NCBI GenBank assembly: GCA_028280815.1
Contig: JANQLC010000035.1
Location: 1 to 49,864 of the forward strand
Reading direction: 5' to 3'
Length of the DNA stretch: 49,864 bases
Source of the DNA: Flavobacteriales bacterium
Lineage (GTDB): Bacteria; Bacteroidota; Bacteroidia; Flavobacteriales; JANQLC01
Below, in pieces: positions 35,183 to 44,982 of the stretch (position 1 is the stretch's first letter; the number at the start of each line of letters is the position of its first letter). The notes beneath the pieces are model-generated. The model did no database searches. It was not told the origin of the DNA and saw nothing but the letters and a program-made list of their open reading frames with translations. Position numbers and translations under genes: made by a program.

Positions 35183-35887
35183 GTGCCTGCTGCGGGAATC
35201 GTGAAGTAGGGTTGAACGCCAATGGTGTCATAAAGGTTGCTGCCAGTGTTTCATCGACTGGATAATCAGACCAAAGGTTTGGTCTGTCTCAGCATAACCT
35301 TATACTCGCTTACGAGCACGGCTTGAGGGAAGATATCACATCATAAAAAATCATTGTTTTTCACGTTTTTATTTGTCACTATTGATGCAATTGCTCAAGA
35401 AAAGATGGCGGGATTTAGCACGACTCATGTAAGTACAAGTCTTGTTTCCAATCCAGTATGGGCAAAGAGAGGAACTGAGATGAATGTCAAATTTCAACTT
35501 TATAACGATAAACTCGTCTTAAATTAGTTGGCTAAACGGTTGTAAGGCAGAATGAGAAAAATGGAATGAAACCGCTTCTCGTCATGCCTTATCAGTTAAA
35601 AAGAGAGACAAATGGCTATGCGGCGTGGTACAAATATGAGGACAACACGATTCGGATAATGGTAATTCTAAAAGTAATCCCAAGCCTTCCGTAAGTATTA
35701 AAACCAGGGACGGTTTTACAGGTAAAGTGACTGAAACATTATATTATTCACTACTTACAAATCACAGCTGATAAACCCATCATCGGTTTGGGCTTATGAT
35801 GTGCTGTGAATGACTGCTAAAGGGCTTGCGCACGCGGTGGGCGATAAGGCTTTGGTAAGGGATGGCTGGGTAGCGGCCGGCCCCACC
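35183..35887. other. intergenic region with a decayed secreted-protein gene
   Basis: No intact gene in 700 bases. The only coding trace is the frame at 35345-35527 and possible continuations (PYQLKRETNGYAAWYKYED near 35590 and KTRDGFTGKVTETLYYS near 35700) in other frames, as if one gene had suffered several indels. Confidence 0.4.
35345..35527 (+). pseudogene. secreted protein remnant lacking a start codon
   Basis: The frame reads KKSLFFTFLFVTIDAIAQEKM and then STTHVSTSLVSNPVWAKRGT in pieces, ending at TAG 35525-35527. The first 20 codons look like a Sec signal peptide (two Lys, hydrophobic core, A-x-A-type end), but the codon where Met is expected is CAT and the frame has a stop ten codons further upstream. 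With the later fragments it looks like an abandoned gene. The family is unknown. Confidence 0.4.
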
Positions 35888-36595
35888 TCAGTCGAAGAGT
35901 TGTTCCAACACCGAAAGGGATTCAAATGCTTGAAAGCCGGCCAGGTGCAAACAGTAGTACTGTTCCAGTGTTTGGAGCAATTGCTTTCGTTGGGCCTGGT
36001 TGAAGTGCGGTCGAGGCTCCGCCAGCTTTAAGCGGCTCAGTTTTTGGAATAGGCGCAGCGCTTCTCCGCTTAGGCAGTGCGACTCGGGCTTTTGGGTGAG
36101 GTAAGTACCTTCCCGCAAGCCGAAGTAAGCGGTTGGCGAAGCCTGCAGGTCGGGGTAAAACCCCAGGTATCGCGTCAGATCCAACACGAAGCACAGGTGG
36201 AAATCGGCATAGTGTTGGGCATCCCTTAAAAACCGAACCCGGTCTATCAAATAATCGAATAGGGAAGGATTGGCCTCCGCCTCCCTCAAAACGCGGTTTA
36301 ACAACTCGGTTAGAAAGAACACGATGGCGGTCTTGGTCGGATGGACGGTCAAAAAGCTGAGCTCTGTATGCGCGCTGCGCAGGTAGTCCAAGCTGCCACG
36401 CCGAGCGGGAGTCGCTTCGAGTTGGTGTATGGACAAAGGGGAAAAGGAAGCGTTTTTCGATTTCCCCCATCGCGCCGGATCGCCCTTTAGAACGTAGCCC
36501 TTTAGGCCTTGTCGCGCCGTATAAAAATGCAGGATGCGCGCCCTTTCGCCATAGCGGATGGACTTCAAAAATAGGGCCTTTGTCGTGTAATTCAT
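35888..36595 (-). CDS. recO: DNA repair protein RecO
   Basis: 235 residues. RecFOR pathway protein that helps RecA onto single-stranded DNA. The N-terminal OB fold shows TTKALFLKSIRYGERARILHFYT in part and GLKGYVLKG. The C-terminal domain shows the expected leucine-rich helical pattern (FLTELLNRVLREAEANP, FDYLIDRV). The zinc-finger cysteines found in some RecO are absent. It follows gdhA by 24 bases and is probably co-transcribed. Confidence 0.88.
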   Translation of the reverse strand: MNYTTKALFLKSIRYGERARILHFYTARQGLKGYVLKGDPARWGKSKNASFSPLSIHQLEATPARRGSLDYLRSAHTELSFLTVHPTKTAIVFFLTELLNRVLREAEANPSLFDYLIDRVRFLRDAQHYADFHLCFVLDLTRYLGFYPDLQASPTAYFGLREGTYLTQKPESHCLSGEALRLFQKLSRLKLAEPRPHFNQAQRKQLLQTLEQYYCLHLAGFQAFESLSVLEQLFD

Positions 36596-36619
36596 AAAGC
36601 GTGGCCAGACCGCGCTGCG

Positions 36620-37969
36620 CTATACCACCCCTTGGTCTAGCATGGCGTTGGCGACTTTTACAAAACCAGCGATGTTGGCACCCTTCACGTAATTCACGTA
36701 GCCCTTGTCTCCGCTTCCGAATTGGGCGCACTTATCGTGAATGTTTTTCATGATGCCTTGGAGCTTTTCATCGATTTGCTCGGCTGTCCAGTTGAATCGC
36801 TGGGCGTTTTGAGACATTTCCAAACCCGATACGGCCACCCCGCCGGCGTTGGAGGCTTTACCGGGTGAGAACAGGACGCCGTGCGCCTGAAAAGCTTCGA
36901 CTGCTTCGGGTGTGGCGGGCATATTGGCCCCTTCGGCAACGCAGATGATACCGTTCCCGATCAGTTTTTGCGCATCGTCGCCATCCAATTCATTTTGCGT
37001 TGCACAGGGCAGGGCGATTTCGCAATTCACCCCCCAAGGTCTTTTTCCGCTGTGGAAAGTCGCGTGGGGATAGGCGCTTATGTATTCGCTGATGCGTCCC
37101 CGCTTCACATTTTTGAGATGCATGACGAATTTCAGTTTTTCCTCGTCCAAGCCGGCTGCGTCGTGAATGTATCCCGAGGAATCGGAGAGCGTCACCACTT
37201 TTCCGCCCAATTGAGTCGCTTTCTGGGTGGCGTACTGGGCCACATTGCCCGAGCCGGAAACCGCGACTGTTCGGCCTTGAATCGACTTGCCTTTCGTCTG
37301 CAACATGGTATGCGCGAAGTACACACAGCCATAGCCGGTAGCCTGCGGGCGGATCAGGGAACCACCCCAATCGATCCCCTTGCCGGTGAGCACGCCGGTA
37401 AACTGGCTTTTAATCCGTTTGTACTGCCCGAATAGATATCCTATTTCTCGGGCACCCACACCGATATCTCCGGCAGGCACATCCGTATTGGGGCCGATGT
37501 GTCGAAAGAGCTCGTTCATAAAGCTCTGGCAGAATCGCATGATTTCACCATCGGATTTTCCCTTGGGATCGAAGTCAGAGCCTCCTTTACCCCCGCCCAT
37601 GGGTAGCGTGGTCAAGGCATTTTTAAACACCTGCTCAAAAGCCAAAAACTTCAATATACTGGCGTTGACCGTAGGGTGAAAGCGCAACCCGCCTTTGTAG
37701 GGGCCGATGGCGCTGTTCATCTGAATGCGATAGCCGCGATTGACCTGAATTTCACCGCTATCGGCTACCCAGGCTACGCGAAACGAGATCAGTCGGTCGG
37801 GCTCTACCATGCGCAGGAGGATGTTCTTGCCTTCGTATCTCGGGTTTTCGGCGATAAAGGGGATGACGGTTTCAGCCACCTCTTTGACCGCTTGCATAAA
37901 CTCAGGTTCGTGCTCATTTCTCAATGCTACTTCGTCTAGAAAAGCCCTTATTTTGTCCTTTGAGCTCAT
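36620..37969 (-). CDS. gdhA: glutamate dehydrogenase (NADP type)
   Basis: 449 residues, the length of hexameric NADP glutamate dehydrogenases, which fix ammonia onto 2-oxoglutarate. Seen: YRIQMNSAIGPYKGGLRFHP, the catalytic-Lys segment LPMGGGKGGSDFDPKGKSDGEI, DVPAGDIGVGAREIGY, Rossmann GSGNVAQYA and AEGANMPATPEA. A -7 box is present at 38010-38003. Followed by recO. Confidence 0.97.
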   Translation of the reverse strand: MSSKDKIRAFLDEVALRNEHEPEFMQAVKEVAETVIPFIAENPRYEGKNILLRMVEPDRLISFRVAWVADSGEIQVNRGYRIQMNSAIGPYKGGLRFHPTVNASILKFLAFEQVFKNALTTLPMGGGKGGSDFDPKGKSDGEIMRFCQSFMNELFRHIGPNTDVPAGDIGVGAREIGYLFGQYKRIKSQFTGVLTGKGIDWGGSLIRPQATGYGCVYFAHTMLQTKGKSIQGRTVAVSGSGNVAQYATQKATQLGGKVVTLSDSSGYIHDAAGLDEEKLKFVMHLKNVKRGRISEYISAYPHATFHSGKRPWGVNCEIALPCATQNELDGDDAQKLIGNGIICVAEGANMPATPEAVEAFQAHGVLFSPGKASNAGGVAVSGLEMSQNAQRFNWTAEQIDEKLQGIMKNIHDKCAQFGSGDKGYVNYVKGANIAGFVKVANAMLDQGVV

Positions 37970-38002
37970 GAAATGCTATGGATTTGTCGGTTGATGATGA
38001 CA

Positions 38003-38010
38003 CAAAATTA
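38003..38010 (-). promoter_or_regulatory. gdhA -7 box
   Basis: Minus strand reads TAATTTTG (TAnnTTTG), 33 bases before the gdhA ATG. Confidence 0.55.
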
Positions 38011-38030
38011 GTAAAATGAGGTACAGGCGC

Positions 38031-39128
38031 TCAGCACAATCTAAATTTTTTGCCCGGCAGCGGTTGGACTACCCCCTTTAATTCCAATTCCAACAGCCGG
38101 GCGGCCAATACAGATGTGGGCATCTCGGTCCGCATCGCGAGCGCATCGAGCGATAAGTCATCGCCGTCCCGCAGTACTTCGATCAGCTTTTTCTCCTCTT
38201 TTGTCAAGTCTGTCTCGCTTTCGCAGCGTTTTTCCTTCGATTTTTGCCCCTTGAGCCATTCGAGGTGGTATAGGAGATCGTCCATGCCGCTGAGCATATA
38301 GGCTTGCTGTTTTTTTATCAAGTCGTTGCAACCCGCGCTGTAGGTATCGGAAGCCCGGCCGGGAACCGCAAAGACCTCCCGGTTGTAGCCCTGCGCCAAA
38401 TGCGCGGTGATCAAGGCTCCCCCTTTACGAGCGGCTTCGATCACGAAGGTAGCCTGGCTCATCCCTGCGATAATGCGGTTTCGCACTGGAAAATGTTCGC
38501 GTTCGGGCTTCGTCCCCGAGGGGTACTCGGTGAGCAGGCCGCCCTGGGCACAGATCGATTCTACGTATTTCCGATGGGCTGCTGGATAGATGCGGTCCAA
38601 GCCGTGTGCCAGTACTCCGACCGTAGGCAAACCGCAGCGCAGGGCCGAGCGATGGGCGACTATATCGGCGCCATAGGCCATGCCGCTTACGATCAGAACA
38701 TCGTAATTCGATAGGGCTTCGATCAAGTCTTCGCATTGTCGTTTTCCATAGCTCGTCAATTGGCGGGTCCCCACCACGCTGAGAAGCACATCGGGATAAG
38801 TGATGCGCCCCTTTTGGAATAGCAGGAAGGGCCTATCATCTATGGCTTTCAAAAGCGCGGGATAGTCGGGATCGCGAAACGACAGCACTCGGATGGCGTT
38901 GTTCTCGATGAAATGCAATTCCCTCGTAGCCAGTCGCCGGGCTTCTGCACTGCCCAATTCCTTCAATTGTCTTTGGCCCAAGCCTAGAATTTGGGCCAAC
39001 TCGGATGAAGGGGCGTGTAAAACCGCTTCGGCAGACTGATAACGCGCGACGAGCCGCCGCGCCCGCATGTTGCCAATCTCCTTGGAAAACTTGAGGATTA
39101 AAGCGTTGTACAACTCGGATTCAGTCAT
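38031..39128 (-). CDS. dprA: DNA-processing protein DprA
   Basis: 365 residues. Loads RecA on incoming single-stranded DNA in natural transformation. An N-terminal helix-hairpin-helix-like part (ARYQSAEAVLHA, ILGLGQRQLKELG) is followed by the Rossmann core: SVVGTRQLTSYGK, IVSGMAYGADIVAH, VGVLAHGLDRIYPAAH, NRIIAGMSQATFVIEA, GGALITAHLAQGYNREVFAVPG. The C-terminus has a winged-helix DprA domain ending near PGKKFRLC. Intact. Confidence 0.95.
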   Translation of the reverse strand: MTESELYNALILKFSKEIGNMRARRLVARYQSAEAVLHAPSSELAQILGLGQRQLKELGSAEARRLATRELHFIENNAIRVLSFRDPDYPALLKAIDDRPFLLFQKGRITYPDVLLSVVGTRQLTSYGKRQCEDLIEALSNYDVLIVSGMAYGADIVAHRSALRCGLPTVGVLAHGLDRIYPAAHRKYVESICAQGGLLTEYPSGTKPEREHFPVRNRIIAGMSQATFVIEAARKGGALITAHLAQGYNREVFAVPGRASDTYSAGCNDLIKKQQAYMLSGMDDLLYHLEWLKGQKSKEKRCESETDLTKEEKKLIEVLRDGDDLSLDALAMRTEMPTSVLAARLLELELKGVVQPLPGKKFRLC

Positions 39129-39186
39129 CGCTCATATTTTTTTGAAGTTACAAAAAATATAGGCATGCGTGTTTCACCTATTTTTT

Positions 39187-39194
39187 TACCTTTG
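39187..39194 (+). promoter_or_regulatory. -7 box of the HU/SPOR gene
   Basis: TACCTTTG, ending only five bases before the ATG at 39200, so the mRNA would be nearly leaderless. This also argues against the earlier in-frame GTG at 39194. Confidence 0.55.
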
Positions 39195-39199
39195 TGTTC

Positions 39200-40159
39200 A
39201 TGAGACTGGATCGAGCCATCGCCGATTTGCTCTATGGGCACGATTGCGTGATCGTCCCCGGTTTGGGGGGCTTTATAGCCCGACGAATCCCAGCGAAGCC
39301 GGCCGATGGGGATTGTTTTCAGCCAGCACGCAAAGTGATTTCCTTCAACGAAGCTTTGCAGTCGCAGGATGGCCTGCTGGCCAACTATCTGGCACAGCGC
39401 GCGCAAATCGCCTTTGAAGCGGCGAGCGACCAGGTGGAAACGCAGGTACAGCATTGGAAAAGGGCACTGTCCAACCGGCGACGTGTCTGCTTGAATGGGA
39501 TCGGCACACTCTCGTCCAATGCGGAGCAGGCCATAGAATTCAAGCCCGACTCCAGTGTGAACTACTTGACCGATTCCTTTGGCTTGCCGAGCATTTACGC
39601 GGAAAAGATCAGGCGCCAACCGGAAAGCGGGATCAAACAAGGGCTGAGACCGCTGCGATATGCAGCGCTTTGGATTCCCCTCGCAGCGCTCGCCTCCTTC
39701 TCGGTTTACGAGCTTTCCCATCGATCTGCTGCTGTCGCGCGCGACGAGGCCACGCTGAATCCCTTTGTGGGGATTTCCGATCAGACCGCGAATCAAAAAG
39801 CCCTTTCCAAGCCTTTGGCCCATGCCTACCGCAGTGCGCTGCAGAAGCGAGGCCCACGGGTTTCCGAGCTGCATGCAACCCCGATTCAGCCGGCTGTAAG
39901 CCAGCCGATTCGGCATGTCGATCAAGGCAGTGATATAAAATCCCACCAACTTATCGCAGGTGCTTTTCGCGAAATCGCCCATGCGCAGCGCTTGCTATCC
40001 GATTTGAAGCGACAGGGCTACCCGGCCCAAATCGCAGGTCGATCCGGACGCCTGACCTTGGTAGCGGTGCAGAGCTTTGCCACTAAGCGAGAAGCCATGC
40101 GCGCCTATTACTGGATACGAAAGAAAAGGCCCGAGATCTGGTATCGCTATAAAGGCTGA
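39200..40159 (+). CDS. HU-CCDC81-like domain and SPOR domain protein
   Basis: 319 residues. The N-terminal two-thirds of the first 150 residues match the prokaryotic HU-CCDC81 pair: RLDRAIADLLYGHDCVIVPGLGGFIA, VISFNEALQSQDGLLANYLA and GIGTLSSNAEQAIEF. A hydrophobic segment about residue 155-175 may be a membrane helix. The C-terminus is a SPOR domain, which binds denuded septal peptidoglycan: HQLIAGAFREIAHAQRLLSDLK and the GRLTLVAVQSFATKREAMRAYY end. Probably a septum-linked envelope protein; typical of Bacteroidota. Confidence 0.88.
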   Translation: MRLDRAIADLLYGHDCVIVPGLGGFIARRIPAKPADGDCFQPARKVISFNEALQSQDGLLANYLAQRAQIAFEAASDQVETQVQHWKRALSNRRRVCLNGIGTLSSNAEQAIEFKPDSSVNYLTDSFGLPSIYAEKIRRQPESGIKQGLRPLRYAALWIPLAALASFSVYELSHRSAAVARDEATLNPFVGISDQTANQKALSKPLAHAYRSALQKRGPRVSELHATPIQPAVSQPIRHVDQGSDIKSHQLIAGAFREIAHAQRLLSDLKRQGYPAQIAGRSGRLTLVAVQSFATKREAMRAYYWIRKKRPEIWYRYKG

Positions 40160-40164
40160 GCACC

Positions 40165-40612
40165 TGATTCTTTACGCCTTACTCCTTACGCTTGACTTTT
40201 CACAACCTACTTTTCACATCTCATTTCTGGCGCCTGACTTCTCACACCTGATTTTTCGCCCTTGATTGCTCACGCCTTACTCTTTACGCTTGACTTTTCA
40301 CAGCTTACTTTTCACATCTCATTTCTGCTGTCTCGCTTCTAACACCTGACTTTTCACGCTTTAGCCTTGTTATTCCATCTCAAGTCCTGCCACCCTGAGC
40401 CATTTTTCCCGACTGCTGTTATCCCGAATCATTTCAACCCGAGTCCTGCCACCCTGAATCATTTCAACCTGAGCCGTTTTTCCCGAGCTGTTTTACCCGA
40501 GTCCTGCCATTCCGAGCCATTTCAATCTGAGCCATTTTTCCCGAGCTGTTTTACCCGAGTCCTGTCACCCTGAATCATTTCAACCTGAGCCGTTTTTCCC
40601 GACTCCTGCCAT
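40165..40612 (+). repeat. two kinds of short intergenic tandem repeats
   Basis: The first part (about 40165-40375) has a 98-base unit in nearly two copies, starting CGCCTTACTC at 40175 and 40273, itself made of CTTTTCACGC-type 12-14 base pieces. The second part (about 40380-40612) has a 58-59 base unit, some 3.5 copies, of four 13-15 base pieces: CCTGAATCATTTCAA, CCTGAGCCGTTTTTC, CCGAGCTGTTTTAC and CCGAGTCCTGCCACC. No coding frame. It fills the gap between two convergent genes. Confidence 0.85.
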
Positions 40613-40619
40613 CACATCC

Positions 40620-41360
40620 CTATCCCGCCGCCACTTCGGTGCGCTCGAGATTGTGAAACACCGCTTGCACATCGGTATCTGCTTCGAGCTCGTCGATCAG
40701 TTTGATGACCGGTTCAGCCGCTTCTGCGTCCAGGTGTTTGGTCACAGTCGGTATGCGTTGTAGGCTTGCACTTTGGGGTGTCAGTTTCAGTTCGTCCAAC
40801 TTGCTTTGCAGGGCGCCGAAGTCTTCAAATGCCGTATAGATCCGAATGCCGTATTCGGTCGCTTCTATTTCTGCGGCCCCCCCGTCGATGAGCGCCAATT
40901 CCAGGTCCTCGAGGGGCATTGGCAGTTTGTCGCTTTCCAGTGTAAAAACCCCTTTGCGTTCAAATATGAAGGCGTGTTCCTCGTTTTTGCACAGGCGGCC
41001 GCCCCCTTTGTTAAAGATGGCTCGAATGTTGGCTACAGTTCGGTTCTTGTTGTCCGTCATCGCCGCCACAAATATGGCGATGCCATGGGGAGCATGGCCC
41101 TCGAAGCTGAGCGCTTCGTAGCGGTCGGCATCCGCACTCGAAGCCTTTTTTACAGCCCGTTCGATATTGTCTTTGGGCATGTTGACCCCTCTGGCATTTG
41201 CGAGTGCCGTACGCAGCTGCGGATTGACCGCTGGGTCTGGCCCCCCTTCTTTGATCGCCATATGGATCTCTTTGATGATCCGCGTGAAGATTCGGCCGCG
41301 CCGAGCGTCTTGGGCTGCTTTTCGATGTTTGATATTCGCCCATTTGCTGTGTCCTGACAT
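40620..41360 (-). CDS. yebC: YebC/TACO1 family protein
   Basis: 246 residues. YebC/TACO1 proteins act in translation, helping ribosomes at polyproline, or as transcription regulators. Seen: MSGHSKWANIKHRKAAQDARRG at the start, GPDPAVNPQLRTALANARGVNMPKDNIERAV in parts, and YEGHAPHG-type FEGHAPHGIAI. Intact. It is 58 bases downstream of lepA in the same direction. Confidence 0.96.
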   Translation of the reverse strand: MSGHSKWANIKHRKAAQDARRGRIFTRIIKEIHMAIKEGGPDPAVNPQLRTALANARGVNMPKDNIERAVKKASSADADRYEALSFEGHAPHGIAIFVAAMTDNKNRTVANIRAIFNKGGGRLCKNEEHAFIFERKGVFTLESDKLPMPLEDLELALIDGGAAEIEATEYGIRIYTAFEDFGALQSKLDELKLTPQSASLQRIPTVTKHLDAEAAEPVIKLIDELEADTDVQAVFHNLERTEVAAG

Positions 41361-41417
41361 ACCTTCTGTTTTTTATTTGTCGCTCCTAAGTCGATGGATG
41401 CCGGTTTTCAGACTGGT

Positions 41418-43214
41418 TTAGCCATCGGGTTTTAGAACCGCCAAAAACGCCGATTGCGGTATGGATACCCGACCGATTTGGCGCATGCGCTTTTTGCCTT
41501 TTTTCTGATTTTCCAACAGCTTTCGCTTGCGCGATATATCGCCGCCGTAGCACTTTGCCGTCACGTCTTTGCGTAGGGCTTTGACGGTTTCCCGAGCGAT
41601 GACCTTCGATCCGATGAGGGCCTGTATGGGGATGTCGAATTGTTGGCGCGGTATGAGAGATCGCAGTTTTTCACATATCTTTTTGCCGATGTCGTAGGCA
41701 TTGCGCTCGTGCACCAAGGCGGAGAGCGCATCGACCGGGTCGCCGTGGAGCGCGATGTCCAATTTGACCAATTGGGTTTTTTTAAAACCCATCGGACTGT
41801 AATCGAAGGAAGCGTATCCTTTGGAAACCGATTTCAAGCGATCGTAAAAGTCGAATACGACTTCGGAGAGCGGCATTTCAAAGACGAGTTCCACGCGGTC
41901 GCTGGTCAGGTAAGTCTGATTTTTAATCGCGCTCCGCTTTTCGATGCAGAGCTTGATGACCACGCCGATAAAATCGACTCGGGTGATGATCGAGGCGCGT
42001 ATAAAAGGTTCTGCCACCGATTCGAACTGTGTGGGGTCGGCCACATCCGATGGGTTGTGCACCGTGATTTCCCGCCTTGGATCAGCCTTTAGATAGGCTT
42101 TATAGGACACGTTGGGTACGGTGGTGATCACGCTCATATCGAATTCGCGTTCCAAGCGTTCCTGGACGATTTCCAAGTGGAGCATGCCGAGGAAGCCACA
42201 TCGAAAACCAAAGCCCAGCGCCGCTGAGGATTCGGGCTCGAATCGCAGGGAAGCATCGTTGAGCTGCAGTTTTTCCAGTGCGCGGCGAAGGCTTTCGTAG
42301 GCTTCGGTATCGACCGGATACAGGCCGGCGAACACCATGGGTTTGACATCTTCAAAACCCGAAATGGCTTCCTGGGCCGGATGGGCTACCGCGGTAAGGG
42401 TATCGCCCACCTTGACCTCGACCGCGCGTTTGATACCCGAAATCAGGTAGCCGACATCGCCAGCTTGCATGAGGTTTTTGGGCTCTGGCTTGAGTTTGAG
42501 CACCCCGATTTCATCGGCTTGATAGGCTTTGCCAGTGGCCATGAACAGCAGCTGTTCGCCCTTGTGGATGCGGCCGTTTAGCACCCTGAAGTGCACTTCT
42601 ACACCGCGAAAGGGATTGAAGACCGAATCGAAGATCAGGGCTTGGAGTGGCGCCTCGGGGTCCCCTTGGGGTGGCGGAATGCGGTGGATAATCGCGCGCA
42701 AAATCGATTCGATTCCCGCGCCCGTCTTGGCGCTGGCCTGAATGACATCCGAAGGGCTGCAGCCGATGAGGTTTGCGATGTCGTCGATCACCTCTTCCGG
42801 CTTGGCGCTGGGCAAGTCCACTTTATTGACAATGGGTATGATTTTCAAATCGCGCGCCAGGGCTAAGTATAGGTTGGAGAGGGTCTGCGCCTGGATGCTC
42901 TGTGCCGCATCTACGACGAGAAGTGCCCCTTCGCAAGCGGCAATGCTCCGCGAGACCTCGTAAGAGAAGTCTACATGGCCGGGTGTATCGATTAAATTGA
43001 GGGTATAACGCTCGTTCTGGTACCCAAAACTCATCTGGACGGCGTGGCTCTTGATGGTGATGCCGCGTTCGCGCTCCAAGTCCATATCGTCGAGCAATTG
43101 TGCCTGTCTTTCGCGTTTGCTAACGCTTTGGGTGCATTCCAAGAGCCGGTCTGCCAATGTGCTCTTGCCGTGGTCGATATGCGCGATGATGCAAAAGTTG
43201 CGTATGTTTTTCAT
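41418..43214 (-). CDS. lepA: elongation factor 4 (back-translocase)
   Basis: 598 residues from the ATG at 43214; the frame runs 23 codons further upstream into sufS, but [19 protein letters not shown] is the family start. GTPase motifs: AHIDHGKST (G1), DTPGH (G3), NKVD (G4). Domain II, V and the LepA-specific C-terminus ([34 protein letters not shown]) follow. It aids ribosomes under stress or in initiation. It follows sufS by 22 bases and precedes yebC. Confidence 0.97.
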   Translation of the reverse strand: MKNIRNFCIIAHIDHGKSTLADRLLECTQSVSKRERQAQLLDDMDLERERGITIKSHAVQMSFGYQNERYTLNLIDTPGHVDFSYEVSRSIAACEGALLVVDAAQSIQAQTLSNLYLALARDLKIIPIVNKVDLPSAKPEEVIDDIANLIGCSPSDVIQASAKTGAGIESILRAIIHRIPPPQGDPEAPLQALIFDSVFNPFRGVEVHFRVLNGRIHKGEQLLFMATGKAYQADEIGVLKLKPEPKNLMQAGDVGYLISGIKRAVEVKVGDTLTAVAHPAQEAISGFEDVKPMVFAGLYPVDTEAYESLRRALEKLQLNDASLRFEPESSAALGFGFRCGFLGMLHLEIVQERLEREFDMSVITTVPNVSYKAYLKADPRREITVHNPSDVADPTQFESVAEPFIRASIITRVDFIGVVIKLCIEKRSAIKNQTYLTSDRVELVFEMPLSEVVFDFYDRLKSVSKGYASFDYSPMGFKKTQLVKLDIALHGDPVDALSALVHERNAYDIGKKICEKLRSLIPRQQFDIPIQALIGSKVIARETVKALRKDVTAKCYGGDISRKRKLLENQKKGKKRMRQIGRVSIPQSAFLAVLKPDG

Positions 43215-43236
43215 ACAAAAGGCTTTCAGATGCGCA

Positions 43237-44463
43237 TCAGCACAACATCTCTCGTGCGCGTTTGATACCGGCCACCAGCGCATCTACCTCGTCTAAGGTG
43301 TTGTAAAACGCAAAGGAGGCGCGAACCGTACCGGGGATTCCGTAGTGTTTCATCAGGGGTTGGGCACAGTGGTGTCCCGTGCGCACGGCTATGCCCATCT
43401 TATCTAAGATGCTGCCCACATCGAAGGGATGGGCGCCCTTCAGGTTAAAAGATAAGACGCTGGCCTTTTGCGCAGCAGTGCCCCAGATTTGCATCCCCGG
43501 CAGGGCTGCGAGCTGTTCCGCAGCATAGTGCAACAGCATATCCTCTTGTTCGCGAATCACTTCCATCCCCACATCTCTCATAAAATCCAATGCCGTGCGA
43601 AAAGCGATGACTGCTGCGATATGGGGTGTACCCGCCTCAAATTTAAAGGGCAAGGGGGCAAAGCTGGTCTTTTCAAAGCGCACCTGGTCGATCATTTCGC
43701 CACCCGACTGGTAGGGCGGCATTTCGTTCAGCCATCTTTCCTTGCCGTACAGGATCCCCAAACCGGTGGGGCCGTACATCTTATGGGCGGAAAAAGCGTA
43801 AAAATCCGCATCGAGGTCTTGTACGTCCACCTGTATATGGGGTACCGCTTGGGCCCCGTCTATCAGGACTTTGGCTCCTACGCCATGCGCCAATCGGATC
43901 AGCTCCTTCACCGGATTGACCGTCCCCAGGGCATTGGATACGTGGTTGACCGCTACGATTTTCGTCCGATTGGATAGCAGTTTCTCGTAATCCCTCACAG
44001 ACAATTCGCCTTTGGCGTTGATCGGAATCACGCGGATTAGGGCTCCTATGCGCTCGGCGAGCAGTTGCCAGGGCACGATATTGGAGTGGTGTTCCAATAG
44101 GGAGAGCAGGATTTCATCCCCGTTTTGCAGCGAGCCGCTCATGCCATGCGCGACTAAGTTGATGCCCTCGGTCGTCCCCGAGGTGTAGATGATTTCGCAT
44201 TCCTGCGCCGCATGGATAAAATCTCGGGTCGCCTTTCGGGTCTGTTCAAAAGCGTCTGTTGCCTCCTGGCTCAGGCTGTGTGTGCCGCGGTGTACATTGG
44301 CGTGGTGATAGCTGTAATAGTCTGTCAGCGCGCGGATCACCGATAGGGGTTTTTGTGAAGTCGCTGCGTTGTCGAGGTAAACCAAGGGTTTTCCATTTAT
44401 GCTGCGCTGCAAAATGGGAAATTCCGCTCGGCGAATGGCTGTGACGTCAGTATTGGGTTTCAT
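43237..44463 (-). CDS. sufS: cysteine desulfurase SufS
   Basis: 408 residues. PLP enzyme that takes sulfur from cysteine for Fe-S clusters. Seen: [35 protein letters not shown], the PLP lysine in [11 protein letters not shown], and the active-site cysteine in [11 protein letters not shown]. It is far from sufCD and in the opposite orientation, in front of lepA-yebC. It could also supply sulfur to DndC, as no dndA is seen; this is inference. Confidence 0.95.
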   Translation of the reverse strand: MKPNTDVTAIRRAEFPILQRSINGKPLVYLDNAATSQKPLSVIRALTDYYSYHHANVHRGTHSLSQEATDAFEQTRKATRDFIHAAQECEIIYTSGTTEGINLVAHGMSGSLQNGDEILLSLLEHHSNIVPWQLLAERIGALIRVIPINAKGELSVRDYEKLLSNRTKIVAVNHVSNALGTVNPVKELIRLAHGVGAKVLIDGAQAVPHIQVDVQDLDADFYAFSAHKMYGPTGLGILYGKERWLNEMPPYQSGGEMIDQVRFEKTSFAPLPFKFEAGTPHIAAVIAFRTALDFMRDVGMEVIREQEDMLLHYAAEQLAALPGMQIWGTAAQKASVLSFNLKGAHPFDVGSILDKMGIAVRTGHHCAQPLMKHYGIPGTVRASFAFYNTLDEVDALVAGIKRAREMLC

Positions 44464-44700
44464 TCTACGGGCTAAAGTTACAAAAGAAAAGCAGGGTACA
44501 GCTGTTGCGACCCTATCAGGGGTTAAGCGCGGCGGGAGCCTTTCCCAGCATTTTGGGGATGCGTATGATGCGCAAAGGCGGGGTATCGACAGCTTGGATG
44601 GGAATGGTTTATAGGTGTTGTCGGTGCTGACTTGGATCTATTCTACCTTTTAAAGAGCGCTCAGTTCTTCACCTATCAGATTTCGGTATGCATTTACAAG

Positions 44701-44982
44701 CTATAACCATATAGATAGGCTATTGCACAGTGATAGGATAAAGGCAAAGAATAGATAACTCGGAAATGCGTACTTACTCTTTATCCAAAGAACAAGAGTT
44801 ACCGGTGTAAGGATATGTTCAATAGCTATGGTGGGGAGTGTTATCGTCTCACGGATCTCTTCAAAAAGCGTGTCGCCACCGATTTTAAAAAAGTGATAGT
44901 CCAACCTCAGGAAGATAAAGTAAGCCGAAGCAATCAGACTGAAAATAAAAAATAACTTACTTATATTTCTTATATTTATCAT
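44701..44982 (-). CDS. small membrane protein with three predicted helices, second copy of the pair
   Basis: 93 residues; no family recognised. Hydrophobic segments at about 9-26, 52-67 and 72-92, with a polar loop between the first and second. Its ATG overlaps the TGA of the cysteine-rich lipoprotein gene by four bases, the same arrangement as the gene at 3933. Direct sequence similarity with that protein is weak, so the common features are size, topology and gene context. Confidence 0.55.
   Translation of the reverse strand: MINIRNISKLFFIFSLIASAYFIFLRLDYHFFKIGGDTLFEEIRETITLPTIAIEHILTPVTLVLWIKSKYAFPSYLFFAFILSLCNSLSIWL

Noticed and set aside
36881-37435. 184-codon plus-strand frame inside gdhA
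   Set aside because: Shadow of gdhA; GC-rich third positions of the real frame cause it.
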